NCBI GenBank assembly: GCA_018057825.1
Contig: JAGPCY010000015.1
Location: forward strand, 86,200 to 150,199
DNA length: 64,000 nucleotides
Direction of reading: 5' to 3'
DNA from: Kofleriaceae bacterium
GTDB lineage: Bacteria > Myxococcota_A > Polyangia > Haliangiales > Haliangiaceae
Made by a program: the position numbers and the translations under genes. Below the pieces are notes generated by a model, which was given only the letters and a program-made list of their open reading frames with translations, was not told the origin of the DNA and searched no databases. Positions 1 through 9,609 of the stretch are shown here, one piece after another. Position 1 is the first letter of the stretch; the number at the start of each line of letters is the position of its first letter.

Positions 1-291
1 AACGTGACCTACCGCGAGTTCTACGCCGCGGTGACCCGGATCGCCGGGTTGCCGCCGATCACCCGGCGGCTGCCGGGGCCGGCGGTGATCGCCGGGGCCT
101 GGCTGGCCGAGCGCGTCGCCGAGCGGGGTGGCCCTCCGCCGCGCATCACCGTCGCCGCCGCTCGCTACGCCCAGGCCCAGGTCTGGTACGACGTCGGCAA
201 GGCCCGGCGCGAGCTCGGGCTGCCGTGTACGCCGCTCGATACGACGATCGCCCGCGCCGTGCGCTGGTTCCGCGATCACCCCGTGGCCTGA
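1..291 (+). CDS. NAD-dependent epimerase/dehydratase, C-terminal part only
   Basis: The frame is open from the first base, so this is the last 96 residues of a gene that begins outside the window. The tail reads like the end of an extended short-chain dehydrogenase of the dihydroflavonol-reductase/HpnA type. It has a substrate-lid segment (YREFYAAVTRIAGLP), a conserved KARRELG element, and the final helix ending in a WFRDH motif. The Rossmann NAD-binding domain and the catalytic Ser-Tyr-Lys lie upstream and cannot be seen, so the substrate is unknown. The next gene starts 45 bp downstream and carries its own promoter-like box. Confidence 0.7.
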   Translation, partial: NVTYREFYAAVTRIAGLPPITRRLPGPAVIAGAWLAERVAERGGPPPRITVAAARYAQAQVWYDVGKARRELGLPCTPLDTTIARAVRWFRDHPVA

Positions 292-323
292 GGAGACGGG
301 CGGTCGCGCGCCGGCGGCCGCGC

Positions 324-329
324 TACACT
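324..329 (+). promoter_or_regulatory. Putative leaderless -10 box TACACT
   Basis: TACACT ends 7 nt before the ATG at 337, so transcription would begin at or next to the start codon. No clear -35 box is visible. It is one of many such boxes in this window. Confidence 0.45.
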
Positions 330-336
330 GTCGGCG

Positions 337-1131
337 ATGCGCTGGCCGGCCGTCGCCGTGGTCGTGATCGCGCTGGCCGCGCTCGGGCCGGTCGCGCCGG
401 TCACCGCCGCGCCCGAGGACGGACCGACGCCCTGGCTGGGCGTGACCTACAAGCCCAACCCGTGGGGCGCCGTGCTGATCACCGAGGTCCACCCCGGCGG
501 GCCGGCGGCGTCGGCCGGGCTGCGCAGCGGCGATATGCTGCACGCCCTCGACGGCACCCCGATCCTCGATCTCGGCGAGCAGATCCGCGCCGCCGGCCTC
601 GGCGCGCGGATCCGCCTGACGCTCGAGCGCGACGGGCGCGCGGTCGTGCTGCGGGTCCGGCTGGCGGCGCGCCCGAGCCCCGACGAGCTGGTCCACCTGG
701 CGCTCCACGGCCGGGCCCTGCCGCGGCTGCCCGCGGTCGACGGCGTGGGCCAGCCGGTGCGCGCGCTGGCGGTCCGGGGGGCGCCGACCGCGGTGGCGCT
801 CTTCGACGCGCGGTGCGCGCCGTGCGCCGCGCAGGTGAACCGGCTGGCGTCGTCGTTGCCGATAGGCGCGCCCCGGGTCCGCGCGGTCGTCCTGGCCGAC
901 AGCGCCGAGGAGTTCGCCGCCCTGCGGGCCGTGACCCCGATGGCGGCCAGCCTCGCCTGGGTAGCGCGGCCGGTCGCGGCCGGGCTCATCTCCACGCTCG
1001 ACCCCACGGTCGATGGCGCGCTGATCGTGGTCGACGGCGGCGGGGTGATCCGGTTCGCGGCCGCGGTCGGTAGCGACGCCGCGATCGATGGTGCGGCCCA
1101 CGCCGTGGCCAACCTGATCGCGGCGCGGTAG
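337..1131 (+). CDS. Exported PDZ domain protein with thioredoxin-like C-terminal domain
   Basis: The 264-residue product starts with a signal peptide (residues 1 to about 25, Ala-rich end). Residues about 32-110 form a PDZ domain: the WLGV loop is followed by a GGPAASAGLRSGD segment, the usual protein- or peptide-binding groove. Residues about 125-262 look like a thioredoxin-fold domain with a CAPC motif at C160-C163, in the position of a thioredoxin CxxC. The combination suggests a periplasmic protein that holds a target and acts on its thiols, but no partner is visible. It could also be a structural Trx-like domain without redox activity. It is followed 11 bp later by a gamma carbonic anhydrase gene. 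Confidence 0.7.
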   Translation: MRWPAVAVVVIALAALGPVAPVTAAPEDGPTPWLGVTYKPNPWGAVLITEVHPGGPAASAGLRSGDMLHALDGTPILDLGEQIRAAGLGARIRLTLERDGRAVVLRVRLAARPSPDELVHLALHGRALPRLPAVDGVGQPVRALAVRGAPTAVALFDARCAPCAAQVNRLASSLPIGAPRVRAVVLADSAEEFAALRAVTPMAASLAWVARPVAAGLISTLDPTVDGALIVVDGGGVIRFAAAVGSDAAIDGAAHAVANLIAAR

Positions 1132-1142
1132 CGTCGGCGGCG

Positions 1143-1658
1143 ATGAGCCTCCTGGTCCGGTTCCGCGGCGTCGCGCCGCGCTGCGATCCCAGCGCGTACC
1201 TGGCGCCCCACACCTCGATCATCGGCGACGTCGAGATCGGCGCCGACAGCTCGATCTGGTTCGGCACCGTGATCCGCGGCGACGATCTGCCGATCCGGAT
1301 CGGCCGGGCCACGTCGATCCAGGACAACTCGGTCCTCCACGTCACCTCTCACGTCCGCGGCACCACGGTCGGCGATCGCGTCACGGTCGGCCACCGCGTG
1401 ATCCTCCACGCCTGCGACGTCGAGGACGACTGTTTGATCGGCATGGGCGCGATCATCCTCGACCGGGCCCGGATCGGCCGCGGCAGCTTCGTGGGCGCGG
1501 GTGCGCTGGTGACGCCGGGCACCGACATCCCACCCGGCAGCTTCGTCCTCGGCGCTCCCGCCAAGGTCGTGCGCGCCGTCGACGATCGCGAGCGCGCCCA
1601 GATCGCGGCCAGCGCCCGCCACTACGTCGAGCTGGCGCGGGAGTACCGCGGCGCCTGA
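1143..1658 (+). CDS. Gamma carbonic anhydrase family protein (left-handed beta-helix)
   Basis: The 171-residue protein is built of hexapeptide repeats of the left-handed parallel beta-helix, and its length is normal for the family. The signature of the YrdA/CaiE/PaaY-type gamma carbonic anhydrases is present: DNSVLHVT, then VGHRVILHAC, then IGMGAIILD. The likely zinc ligands are H66, H84 and H89. Enzymes of this family are cytoplasmic trimers; some hydrate CO2 and others have lost activity, so catalysis is not certain. A TAGCGT box overlaps the stop codon of the previous gene and lies 8 nt before this ATG, so the gene may be transcribed separately as a leaderless message. Confidence 0.88.
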   Translation: MSLLVRFRGVAPRCDPSAYLAPHTSIIGDVEIGADSSIWFGTVIRGDDLPIRIGRATSIQDNSVLHVTSHVRGTTVGDRVTVGHRVILHACDVEDDCLIGMGAIILDRARIGRGSFVGAGALVTPGTDIPPGSFVLGAPAKVVRAVDDRERAQIAASARHYVELAREYRGA

Positions 1659-1668
1659 CCGCGGGATC

Positions 1669-1698
1669 GTCGGCGCACCCACATTGCATCGCGCCGAC
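1669..1698. terminator. Perfect 8-bp inverted repeat, possible terminator hairpin
   Basis: GTCGGCGC at 1669-1676 pairs with GCGCCGAC at 1691-1698 around a 14-nt loop, just after the carbonic anhydrase gene. There is no T-tract, so an intrinsic terminator is only possible. It overlaps the -35 box of the next promoter. Confidence 0.3.
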
Positions 1699-1712
1699 GC
1701 CCTCGCTAGCGT
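1684..1712 (+). promoter_or_regulatory. Sigma-70-like promoter TTGCAT-N17-TAGCGT, leaderless
   Basis: TTGCAT (1684-1689) is followed after 17 nt by TAGCGT (1707-1712). The GTG start at 1719 is only 6 nt further, so the mRNA would have no 5' leader. It drives the HEAT gene and probably the whole envelope-stress operon. Confidence 0.6.
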
Positions 1713-1718
1713 GGAGAC

Positions 1719-2642
1719 GTGAACAATCGCGGGCCGGCGCCGTCGAAACGCGCGATGTCTCGCCGCCGTCGTGGAGTCGCGGTCGCGCTGGTCGTCGGGC
1801 TCGCGGCGCTGGCCGGGTCGAGCGCGCCGGCGCGCGCCGACAACGTCGACGTCTTGATCAAGGACGTGAAGTCGAGCGGCGAGTACAAGGTCCGGCTGTC
1901 GGCGGTCCTGTCCCTGGCCAAGCTGGGCGACAAGCGCGGCATCGCGCCGCTCATCGGCGCCCTGGCCGATCGCGACAAGACCGTGCGCGGCGCCGCCGCG
2001 GTCGCCCTCGGCAAGCTCCTCACCGCCCAGACCCCGGCGGCGGTGCGGACCCAGGCGGTCGACGCCTTGAAGGTGCTGATCGCGCGCGAAGGCACCGCTT
2101 CCGTCAAGCAGGCGGCGCAGAAGACCCTGACCCAGCTCGAGGCCATCGAGGCCGCGGCCGCCGCGGCGGCGACCTCGACGGTGCCCGGCGGGGTCTACAT
2201 CTCGGTCGATCAGATGGCGTCGAAGGTCGAGCCGGCGGCCGATCTGAAGGCCCTCATGCGCAAGACCGCCACCACCACGCTGACCCGCAAGGCCAAGGAC
2301 TTCCTCCAGGCCTGGCCCGGGGGCAAGGCCCCGACCAAGCGCGACCTCACCGCCAAGCAGGTCACCGGGTTCTACCTGGATGGGACGGTGAACGAGCTGT
2401 CGGTCAAACAAAAGGGCACGGCGGCCACGGTGTCCTGTAAGATCAACATGCTGATCGCCTCCTACCCGGAAAAGAGCATCTTCGGCATGTTGACCGGCAC
2501 CGCCAGCGTCGCTGGCTCTAACGACCCGCGCGATATCGAGCTCGCCAAGCAGGACTGCGTGGCCGCGGTCGTCGAGGATCTGGTCGCGACCAAGGTGGTG
2601 CCGACGATCCGGACCAAGGTCGGCAAAGGAACGAGCCCATGA
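1719..2642 (+). CDS. Exported HEAT-repeat protein
   Basis: The 307-residue product has a basic N-terminus and a hydrophobic signal sequence ending near an APARA site (residues about 18-40), so it should be exported. Residues about 45-145 hold HEAT-like helical pairs of the LSLAKLGDKRGIAPLIGALAD type, a scaffold for protein contacts. The C-terminal half is a separate domain with no family I recognise. The GTG start is supported by the leaderless promoter just upstream. Its stop overlaps the ATG of the next gene by 4 bp, which places it first in an operon with two HAMP proteins, a histidine kinase and a response regulator. A periplasmic sensory or adaptor role is inference. Confidence 0.75.
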   Translation: MNNRGPAPSKRAMSRRRRGVAVALVVGLAALAGSSAPARADNVDVLIKDVKSSGEYKVRLSAVLSLAKLGDKRGIAPLIGALADRDKTVRGAAAVALGKLLTAQTPAAVRTQAVDALKVLIAREGTASVKQAAQKTLTQLEAIEAAAAAAATSTVPGGVYISVDQMASKVEPAADLKALMRKTATTTLTRKAKDFLQAWPGGKAPTKRDLTAKQVTGFYLDGTVNELSVKQKGTAATVSCKINMLIASYPEKSIFGMLTGTASVAGSNDPRDIELAKQDCVAAVVEDLVATKVVPTIRTKVGKGTSP

Positions 2643-3661
2643 GCGGGCCGGGGAACGCGCCCTACAAGCGCAGCTGGAAGAACCTGCTCATCAACAAGCA
2701 GTACCAGCTCCGGTTCACGCTGTTCATGGTCGGCCTGGCGGCGCTCCTCATGGCGCTCCTGGGCTGGTGGGTCATCGGCGTCGCCGGCGAGGCCACCTGG
2801 GTGGCGCAGTCGCTGCGGCGCGGCGAGCCCTGCCCGGCGGCGCCGACCTCGATGTACCTGGTCGACGACGAGGCGGCGACTGGGCCGGCTGCGCCGAGCG
2901 CGCCGACGGCCGCTCCGACGCCGACGCCGACGCCCGACCTGAGCGCGCCGACGCCGACGCCCGACCCGAGCGCGCCGACGCCGACGCCCGACCCGAGTGC
3001 GCCGGCCGCCGACCCGAGCGCGCCGACGCCGGCCGCCGACCCGAGTGCGCCGGCCGCCGACCCGAGTGCGCCGGCCGCCGACCCGAGTGCGCCGGCCGCC
3101 GACCCGACGGGGGAGCCGGGGGACGCGCCGCGGCGCACCGTGGTCGTCCACGAGAGCACGCTGACGATGGAGACCCCGCCGCCGCCGCCGCCGCCCCGCG
3201 CCGATCCCAACTACGCCACCAAGGTCGCGGCCCACCACCAGTGCGAGCTGGCGCGCCAGGCCGCGATCGACGAGCTGGGGCGGGGCAAGACGCGGATCGT
3301 GCTGGTGCTGGTCGCCTCGGGCCTAGTGCTGCTCGTCGGCCTGGCGGTGTTCGGCATCAAGATGACCCACCGGGTCGCCGGCCCGCTCTATAAGGTCACG
3401 CTCTACTTCGCCAAGCTGCGCGACGGCCGCTACGACAAGGTCACGCCGTTGCGGAAGGGCGATCAGCTCGTCGAGTTCTTCGACCACTTCAAGCAGGCCC
3501 ACGCCGGGGTCGTCGACCTCGAGCGCGCCGACGTCGCCGCCGTCAAGGCGGCCCTGGCGGCGGCGGAGGCCGACGGCTCGCTGGCGCGGTCGCCGGAGCT
3601 CGCGGCGGCCGCCGCGGCGCTGCGCGAGGTCCTGGCGCGAAAGGAGCAGTCCCTTGGCTGA
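2639..3661 (+). CDS. Two-TM protein with HAMP domain and Pro/Ala/Thr-rich extracytoplasmic linker
   Basis: The 340-residue protein begins in the cytoplasm (INKQYQLRF), crosses the membrane at residues about 28-48, and has an external segment of roughly 170 residues. It crosses again at about 220-240 and ends with a HAMP domain (HRVAGPLYKVTLYFAKLRDGRYDKV) followed by a coiled coil. The external segment holds tandem nine- and seven-residue repeats of the SAPTPTPDP and SAPAADP type. There is no kinase, cyclase or chemotaxis output domain after HAMP, so a separate partner must carry the signal, most likely the kinase encoded two genes downstream. It starts in an ATGA overlap with the HEAT gene and resembles the next protein. 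Confidence 0.8.
   Translation: MSGPGNAPYKRSWKNLLINKQYQLRFTLFMVGLAALLMALLGWWVIGVAGEATWVAQSLRRGEPCPAAPTSMYLVDDEAATGPAAPSAPTAAPTPTPTPDLSAPTPTPDPSAPTPTPDPSAPAADPSAPTPAADPSAPAADPSAPAADPSAPAADPTGEPGDAPRRTVVVHESTLTMETPPPPPPPRADPNYATKVAAHHQCELARQAAIDELGRGKTRIVLVLVASGLVLLVGLAVFGIKMTHRVAGPLYKVTLYFAKLRDGRYDKVTPLRKGDQLVEFFDHFKQAHAGVVDLERADVAAVKAALAAAEADGSLARSPELAAAAAALREVLARKEQSLG
2941..3105 (+). repeat. In-frame tandem 27-bp and 21-bp coding repeats
   Basis: Seven units encode the Ser-Ala-Pro-rich linker of the HAMP protein. The 27-bp units start at 2941, 2968 and 3016; the 21-bp units start at 2995, 3043, 3064 and 3085. The last 21-bp copies are identical, which suggests recent expansion. Confidence 0.85.
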
Positions 3662-4325
3662 CAAACCCGACGTCCCGCCGGCGGTCGTGGTCCAGGACGG
3701 CAAGGTCCCGGGCGACGTGCCCGGTTCGGCGCCTCCCGCGCCGGCGCCGCGCGGTCGACGCCACCGCAAGCTCGCCAACTACCTCCTCGACAAGCGCCTG
3801 CAGCTCCGCTACGTGCTGGCGGTGACGCTGGTGTCGGCGATGATCGCCGGCGTGCTCGGCTATCTGATCTACCGCCAGGAGCACCAGGCCTCGGGCCAGC
3901 TCTCGGCCGACATGACCGCGCAGTTCGCCGGCGAGGGCGACGCCTTCGCCGAGGATCTCGACACCCGCGATCGATCGCTCGTGTTCGAGATGATCGCGAT
4001 CGGCCTGGGCCTGACCGTGATCCTGTCGGGCTACCTGGTGGTGATGACCCACAAGGTGGCGGGGCCGCTCTACAAGGTCGGTCTCTACTTCGACCAGATG
4101 GCGGCCGGCCGGCTCGGACCGATCACCCCGCTGCGCAAGGGCGACATGCTGCAGGACTTCTACCGCGAGTTCGGCGACGCCCACGCGGCGACCCGGCAGC
4201 GGCTGACCACCGACGTCGAGGTGCTGGCCCGGTTCGTCGACGCCTGGGCAGCCGCGGGCGGCGAGCCGGCGGCGGTCGCGGCGGCCCGCGCCCACGTCGA
4301 CGAGCGCCGTCGTGCGCTGGGGTAG
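3654..4325 (+). CDS. Second two-TM HAMP domain protein, paralogue of the preceding gene
   Basis: The 223-residue protein starts at a TTG inside the end of the previous gene (8-bp overlap). It shows the same design: a cytoplasmic LLDKRLQLRY segment, a membrane helix at about 53-75, a short external part with many acidic residues, a second membrane helix at about 109-130, then a HAMP domain with the same HKVAGPLYKV start and a PLRKGDML motif. It lacks the repetitive linker and any output domain. The pair could form a heteromeric receptor that signals to the soluble kinase encoded next. The function is inferred only from order and architecture. Confidence 0.78.
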   Translation: MADKPDVPPAVVVQDGKVPGDVPGSAPPAPAPRGRRHRKLANYLLDKRLQLRYVLAVTLVSAMIAGVLGYLIYRQEHQASGQLSADMTAQFAGEGDAFAEDLDTRDRSLVFEMIAIGLGLTVILSGYLVVMTHKVAGPLYKVGLYFDQMAAGRLGPITPLRKGDMLQDFYREFGDAHAATRQRLTTDVEVLARFVDAWAAAGGEPAAVAAARAHVDERRRALG

Positions 4326-4341
4326 ACCGGCGCTCGCGTGG

Positions 4342-4347
4342 TAGCGT
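4342..4347 (+). promoter_or_regulatory. Putative leaderless -10 box TAGCGT
   Basis: TAGCGT ends 8 nt before the ATG at 4356 in the 30-bp gap between the second HAMP gene and the kinase gene. It may allow the kinase-regulator-pspA part to be transcribed separately. Confidence 0.4.
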
Positions 4348-4355
4348 CCTCGCCG

Positions 4356-6265
4356 ATGACGTCGCTGGTCGAGCTCGGCGAACGCTACTGGGCCCTCGGG
4401 TTGCCGGCGGCGGCCCGCGGGGCGCTCCGCCGGGCCCACGCCGCCGCCGCGGCCACCGACGCCTCGGCGGTGCGCCGCCTGGCCGAGATCTCGCTCGCGA
4501 TCGGCGACGTCGCCGCCGCGCGCCGCTACGCCGCCGAGGCGGCCAAGCGCGAGCCCGGGCCCGCGGCCCGCGTGCTCCTCGGCAACGCCCAGCTCGCCGC
4601 CAGCGAGCTGGCCGCGGCCCGGATGTCCTTCGCCGCCGCGGTCGACGGTACCCGGGCGACGCCGGCGGTGCGCGCGCGGGCGCGCCTGGGCCTGGCCGCC
4701 GCCGCCGAGGTCGAGCGCGACGGCGCCGGCGCGGCCGCCAACGCCATGGCTGCCCTCGAGGACTTGCTGGGCGCGGTGACCCGCGGCGCGACCCCGCTGG
4801 CCGAGCGCGTCGCCCTGGTCGATCGCGAGTGCGGCCTGTTCGAGGAGGTGGTCGCGCGGGTGGTGGCCTGCGGGCGCACCGCCGACGCGGTGGCGGCCTT
4901 CGCGGCGGCGGCCGCGGCCTGCGGCGACGCCCCGCTCGGGCTGTGGCAAGCCCTCCTGGCCGCGGCCCGGGTCGCCCACGGCGAGCGTGGCCTCGACGCC
5001 GAGATCGACGCCGGCCTCTCCGCCGAGGCCGAGGCCCGGCCGACCTCGCGGGTGGTCGCGGTGCGGACGATCGAGCGGCGCCTGCGTCGCCGCGGGGCCG
5101 ACGCCGCGGCCCGGGCCGAGGCGATCGCCCAGCTCACGGCCCTGGCCGGCACCCTCGAGACCGCGGGCCCCGGCGCCGGCGTCGACGCCGCCACCGAGCA
5201 GGCCCGGGTGTGGTTCCTCCTGGCCACCGCCCTCGAGGACGATCCGGCCAGCCGCCCGCGCGCCGAGGCCGCGTACCGGCGCGGCCTGGCGCTCCGACCG
5301 AGCCACGCCGAGGCCGCCTGTCGCCTGGCCTTGTTGATCCTCGATCGCGGCGACGCCGACGGCGCGCTCACCGAGATCGAGCGAGCCCTGCGGATCGACG
5401 CCAGCGCCGGCCTGGCCTGGCGCAACGCCGCGCGCCTGGTCGACCCGACCAGCCCCGGGCTGGTCGAGGTGGTCGGTCGGCTCCTCGACGCCGCCGCGCC
5501 GGGCGCCGCCGGCATCGTCGGCGCGGTCGCGCCGCGGCTCCTGGCCGCCACCGCCGAGATCGCCCGCGGCGACGTCCTGGCCGGGGTCTACGCCCACGGC
5601 CATCGGGTCAAGAACGTGCTCGGCATCATCGGCTCGCGCACCCGCTCCGCGCGCAAGCTGGCCGACGGCGATCTGGGCGATCGCCTGCGCGAGCTCGAGC
5701 GCGAGGTCACCGCGCTCTACGAGGAGTGGGCCCAGTACCTGCGGTCGATGGAGGCGGCTGGCCCGATCGTCGAGATCATCGCGGTCGCGCCCTTGGTCCA
5801 CGAGGTCGTGGCGGCGGCCCAGGCGCGGACCCAGGCCACGATCGAGATCCGGGTCGAGGCCGCGATCCCCGATCTGCGCGGCGACCGCATGCTTCTGCGC
5901 GAGGCCCTGGTCAACCTGGTCCACAACGCCGCCGACGCCGCCGACAAGACCGGCGGCGACGTCACCGTGACCGTGCGGCCAGTCGCCACCACCACCGCGC
6001 CGGCGGTCGAGATCGTGGTCACCGACACCGGCCCCGGCATCTCCAAGGGCGAGCTGCCGCGCGTCTTCGTGCCGGGCTACACCACCAAGGAGACCGGCTC
6101 GGGGGTCGGGCTGACCATCGCCGAGCGAGTGGTCACCGCGCACCACGGGCGGATCCAGATCGACTCCGAGGAGGGCCGCGGCACCGAGGTGATCGTCGTC
6201 CTGCCGTCGGACCTGGGCGGCTTCCCCGGGCTGGCGCCGCTGGCGCCGCTGGCCGGAGGTCGGGT

Positions 6266-6269
<4 letters not shown>
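4356..6269 (+). CDS. Soluble histidine kinase with N-terminal TPR/helical region
   Basis: The product is 637 residues with no membrane segment. The first 370 or so residues are Ala-rich helical pairs of TPR type. The kinase core follows: an unusual H-box with GHRVKN (H416), N-box LVNLVHNAADAAD (near residue 524), G1 box DTGPGIS (D557) and the GSGVGLTIAERVV G2 box of a HATPase_c domain. The ATG at 4356 is preferred over the in-frame GTG at 4338 because TAGCGT sits 8 nt before it. Its stop overlaps the GTG of an NtrC-type regulator by 4 bp, making a cognate pair. Input probably comes from protein contacts through the TPR part, perhaps with the two HAMP proteins encoded upstream. Confidence 0.88.
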
Positions 6270-7693
<1,424 letters not shown>

Positions 7694-7696
7694 CCG

Positions 7697-8446
7697 ATGG
7701 GTTTCTTCACGCGCGTCAAAGACGGAGTCAAGGCCAAGGCCAACGCCGCCATCGACAAGGCGATCGATCCGGCCAAGGAGATCGAGCTGGCGATCGCCGA
7801 GCTCGAGGACCAGCGCAAGGCCGCGCTGGCCGAGCTGGTCAGCTACAAGGCCACCGCCAAGCAGATGGAGGCCGAGCAGCAGAAGCAAGAGGAGCGGGCG
7901 GCGCTGTGGGAGAAGCGGGCGATGGCCGCGGTCAAGGCCGGCGACGACGACGCCGCGCGGACCGCGCTGCGCGAGAAGAAGACCGCGCAGACCGAGGCGG
8001 CCAAGATCCGGCGCGACCGCGACGAGGCGGCCAGCTACGCGATCCAGCTCAACAAGAGCCGCAAGGAATTCGAGACCAAGCTCCAGATCCTCAAGCTGAA
8101 GAAGGGCACGCTGGCGACCCAGCTCGCGTCGGCGCGCTCGCCGACCGGCGACGCCTTCGGCAACGATGGCTCGGTGTGGGATCGCTTCGCCTCGGCCGAG
8201 CAGCGTATCGACGACGCCGCGATCGCCACCGAGGTCGACGCCGCGATGCGCGGCGAGCAAGAGGCGACCGCCGCCCTCGAGGCCGATATCGCCAAGCTGG
8301 GCGCCGGCGGCGCGACCGCTGGCGGCGACGACGCCCTGGCCGCGATCAAGGCCAAGGTCGCGGCCGAGCGCGAGGCGAGGGCGGCGCGGCTGGGCGCGGC
8401 CGCCGGCAAGGCCCTGCCGTCGGGGCCGCGGGAGCCCGACAAGTGA
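7697..8446 (+). CDS. pspA: PspA/IM30 (ESCRT-III-like) membrane-stress protein
   Basis: The 249-residue protein is almost entirely charged coiled coil. It begins with an amphipathic helix (GFFTRVKDGVKAKANAAIDKAIDPAKEIELAI) and continues with the long hairpin typical of PspA/Vipp1. The family binds damaged inner membrane and polymerises to protect the proton gradient; its length is normal. It is the likely effector of the operon, lying directly behind a sigma-54 activator as in the classical Psp response, although here the activator has a receiver domain and a kinase. The next gene overlaps its stop by 4 bp. Confidence 0.85.
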   Translation: MGFFTRVKDGVKAKANAAIDKAIDPAKEIELAIAELEDQRKAALAELVSYKATAKQMEAEQQKQEERAALWEKRAMAAVKAGDDDAARTALREKKTAQTEAAKIRRDRDEAASYAIQLNKSRKEFETKLQILKLKKGTLATQLASARSPTGDAFGNDGSVWDRFASAEQRIDDAAIATEVDAAMRGEQEATAALEADIAKLGAGGATAGGDDALAAIKAKVAAEREARAARLGAAAGKALPSGPREPDK

Positions 8447-8817
8447 CCGACGCCGACGACGAGCTGATCGTCCGCCTGCGCGACCTGGCCCTGGTCGAGG
8501 TCGGCGCGCTCCTGGCCGGCACCGACGCCGCGGCCGCCGGCCCGCTGCTCGAGGCCCACGGCGGCGAGCTGACCGACGCCCTGGCTGCGGCCCGGGCCCG
8601 GACCGCCGAGCTGTGCAAGACGATCGCGGCCGGCGATCCGCTGGTCGGGCTCGACGCGCCGAGCGGGGTTCGGGCCAAGGACGGCGGCCGCGACGAGGCC
8701 GATCGCGTGGTGCGGCGGCTGGCGGCCCGGGCCGCGGCGGCGCGGCTCCTGGCCCGCCTCGACGACGCGGTGGCCGCCTTGTACCCGCGGCTGGTCGAGC
8801 TCGATCGCGTGCGCTAG
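8443..8817 (+). CDS. Small helical protein of unknown function, last gene of the pspA operon
   Basis: The GTG start overlaps the pspA stop codon by 4 bp, so translation is probably coupled. The 124-residue product is Ala/Leu/Arg-rich and predicted helical throughout, with no signal peptide or membrane segment, and I recognise no family. It could be a partner of PspA. The coding strand is supported by the overlap and by strong codon bias rather than by homology. Confidence 0.6.
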   Translation: MTDADDELIVRLRDLALVEVGALLAGTDAAAAGPLLEAHGGELTDALAAARARTAELCKTIAAGDPLVGLDAPSGVRAKDGGRDEADRVVRRLAARAAAARLLARLDDAVAALYPRLVELDRVR

Positions 8818-8916
8818 CCACGGTCCCCGCGGTCCGCGCTCGCCGGGCCGGACGGCAGCGCGGCCGGTCGGTCGGCGCTGATCGCGCGGCGGCGCCCAAG
8901 GAAGCCACCGAAGCAG

Positions 8917-8946
8917 TTGTCCTACTGCCGCCGCCGTTCCTATAGT
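8917..8946 (+). promoter_or_regulatory. Sigma-70-like promoter TTGTCC-N18-TATAGT, leaderless
   Basis: TTGTCC (8917-8922) and TATAGT (8941-8946) are 18 nt apart, and the sigma factor ATG at 8954 lies 7 nt after the -10 box. No ribosome binding site is present, so a leaderless transcript is expected. Confidence 0.65.
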
Positions 8947-8953
8947 CCGTTCG

Positions 8954-9535
8954 ATGGCCGAGGACGAATCCGAGCTCCTAGCCCGCGCCCGCGGGGGAGA
9001 CCGCTCTGCCTTCGGCGCCCTGGTCCGCATCTACCAACGCCGCGTGTACGCCGCCGCCCTCCACGTCACCGGGAACCACAGCGACGCCGAAGACGTCGCC
9101 CAGGAGACCTTCGTCCGCGCCTACCGCGGCCTGGCCAGCTTCGATGGCCGCGCCGACTTCTTCACCTGGCTGTACCGCATCGCGATCAACACCGCCCTCA
9201 ACCGCCTGCGGTCGGGGCGGCGGGCCGCGGCCCTGGCCGACGCCGGCGCCACCGAGGTCGCGCAGCTCGGCGGCAAGCCCGAAGATCTCGGCGGGCCGCG
9301 CTACGCCCCCGACGAGCAGGCGGCCCTGCACCAGGAGGTCCGCGCGGTCCTGGCCGCGGTCGGCGAGCTGTCGCCGACCTTGCGGATCACGCTCCTCCTG
9401 GCGACCGTCGAGGGCCTGAGCCACAAGCAGATCGCCGCCGTGCTCGACGTGCCCGAGGGCACGGTGGCCTGGCGGGTCAACGAGGCCCGGCGCCTGCTGC
9501 GCGAGCGCCTGGCCGCCGCCGCCGACTCGAACTAG
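8954..9535 (+). CDS. ECF-type RNA polymerase sigma factor
   Basis: The 193-residue protein has sigma region 2 (residues about 10-85) with the DAEDVAQETFVRAYRGL helix that contacts the -10 element. Region 4 (about 130-190) has a helix-turn-helix in GLSHKQIAAVLDVPEGTVAWRV. Regions 1 and 3 are absent, as in ECF factors. The gene has its own promoter. The next gene encodes a single-pass membrane protein that is the natural candidate for its anti-sigma factor, although that protein has no zinc-binding anti-sigma motif. Confidence 0.92.
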   Translation: MAEDESELLARARGGDRSAFGALVRIYQRRVYAAALHVTGNHSDAEDVAQETFVRAYRGLASFDGRADFFTWLYRIAINTALNRLRSGRRAAALADAGATEVAQLGGKPEDLGGPRYAPDEQAALHQEVRAVLAAVGELSPTLRITLLLATVEGLSHKQIAAVLDVPEGTVAWRVNEARRLLRERLAAAADSN

Positions 9536-9609
9536 CGCCGAGATTTTTCGTAGGCACCCCGCCGACACCTGTGATACCGCCGACCTGATCCTTCGCCCCC
9601 GCTCTCGTC

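Noticed and set aside
3543-6146. Long minus-strand open frame opposite the HAMP and kinase genes
   Set aside because: Its Gly/Arg/Asp-rich product has no motif, while the plus strand shows clear HAMP and kinase domains.
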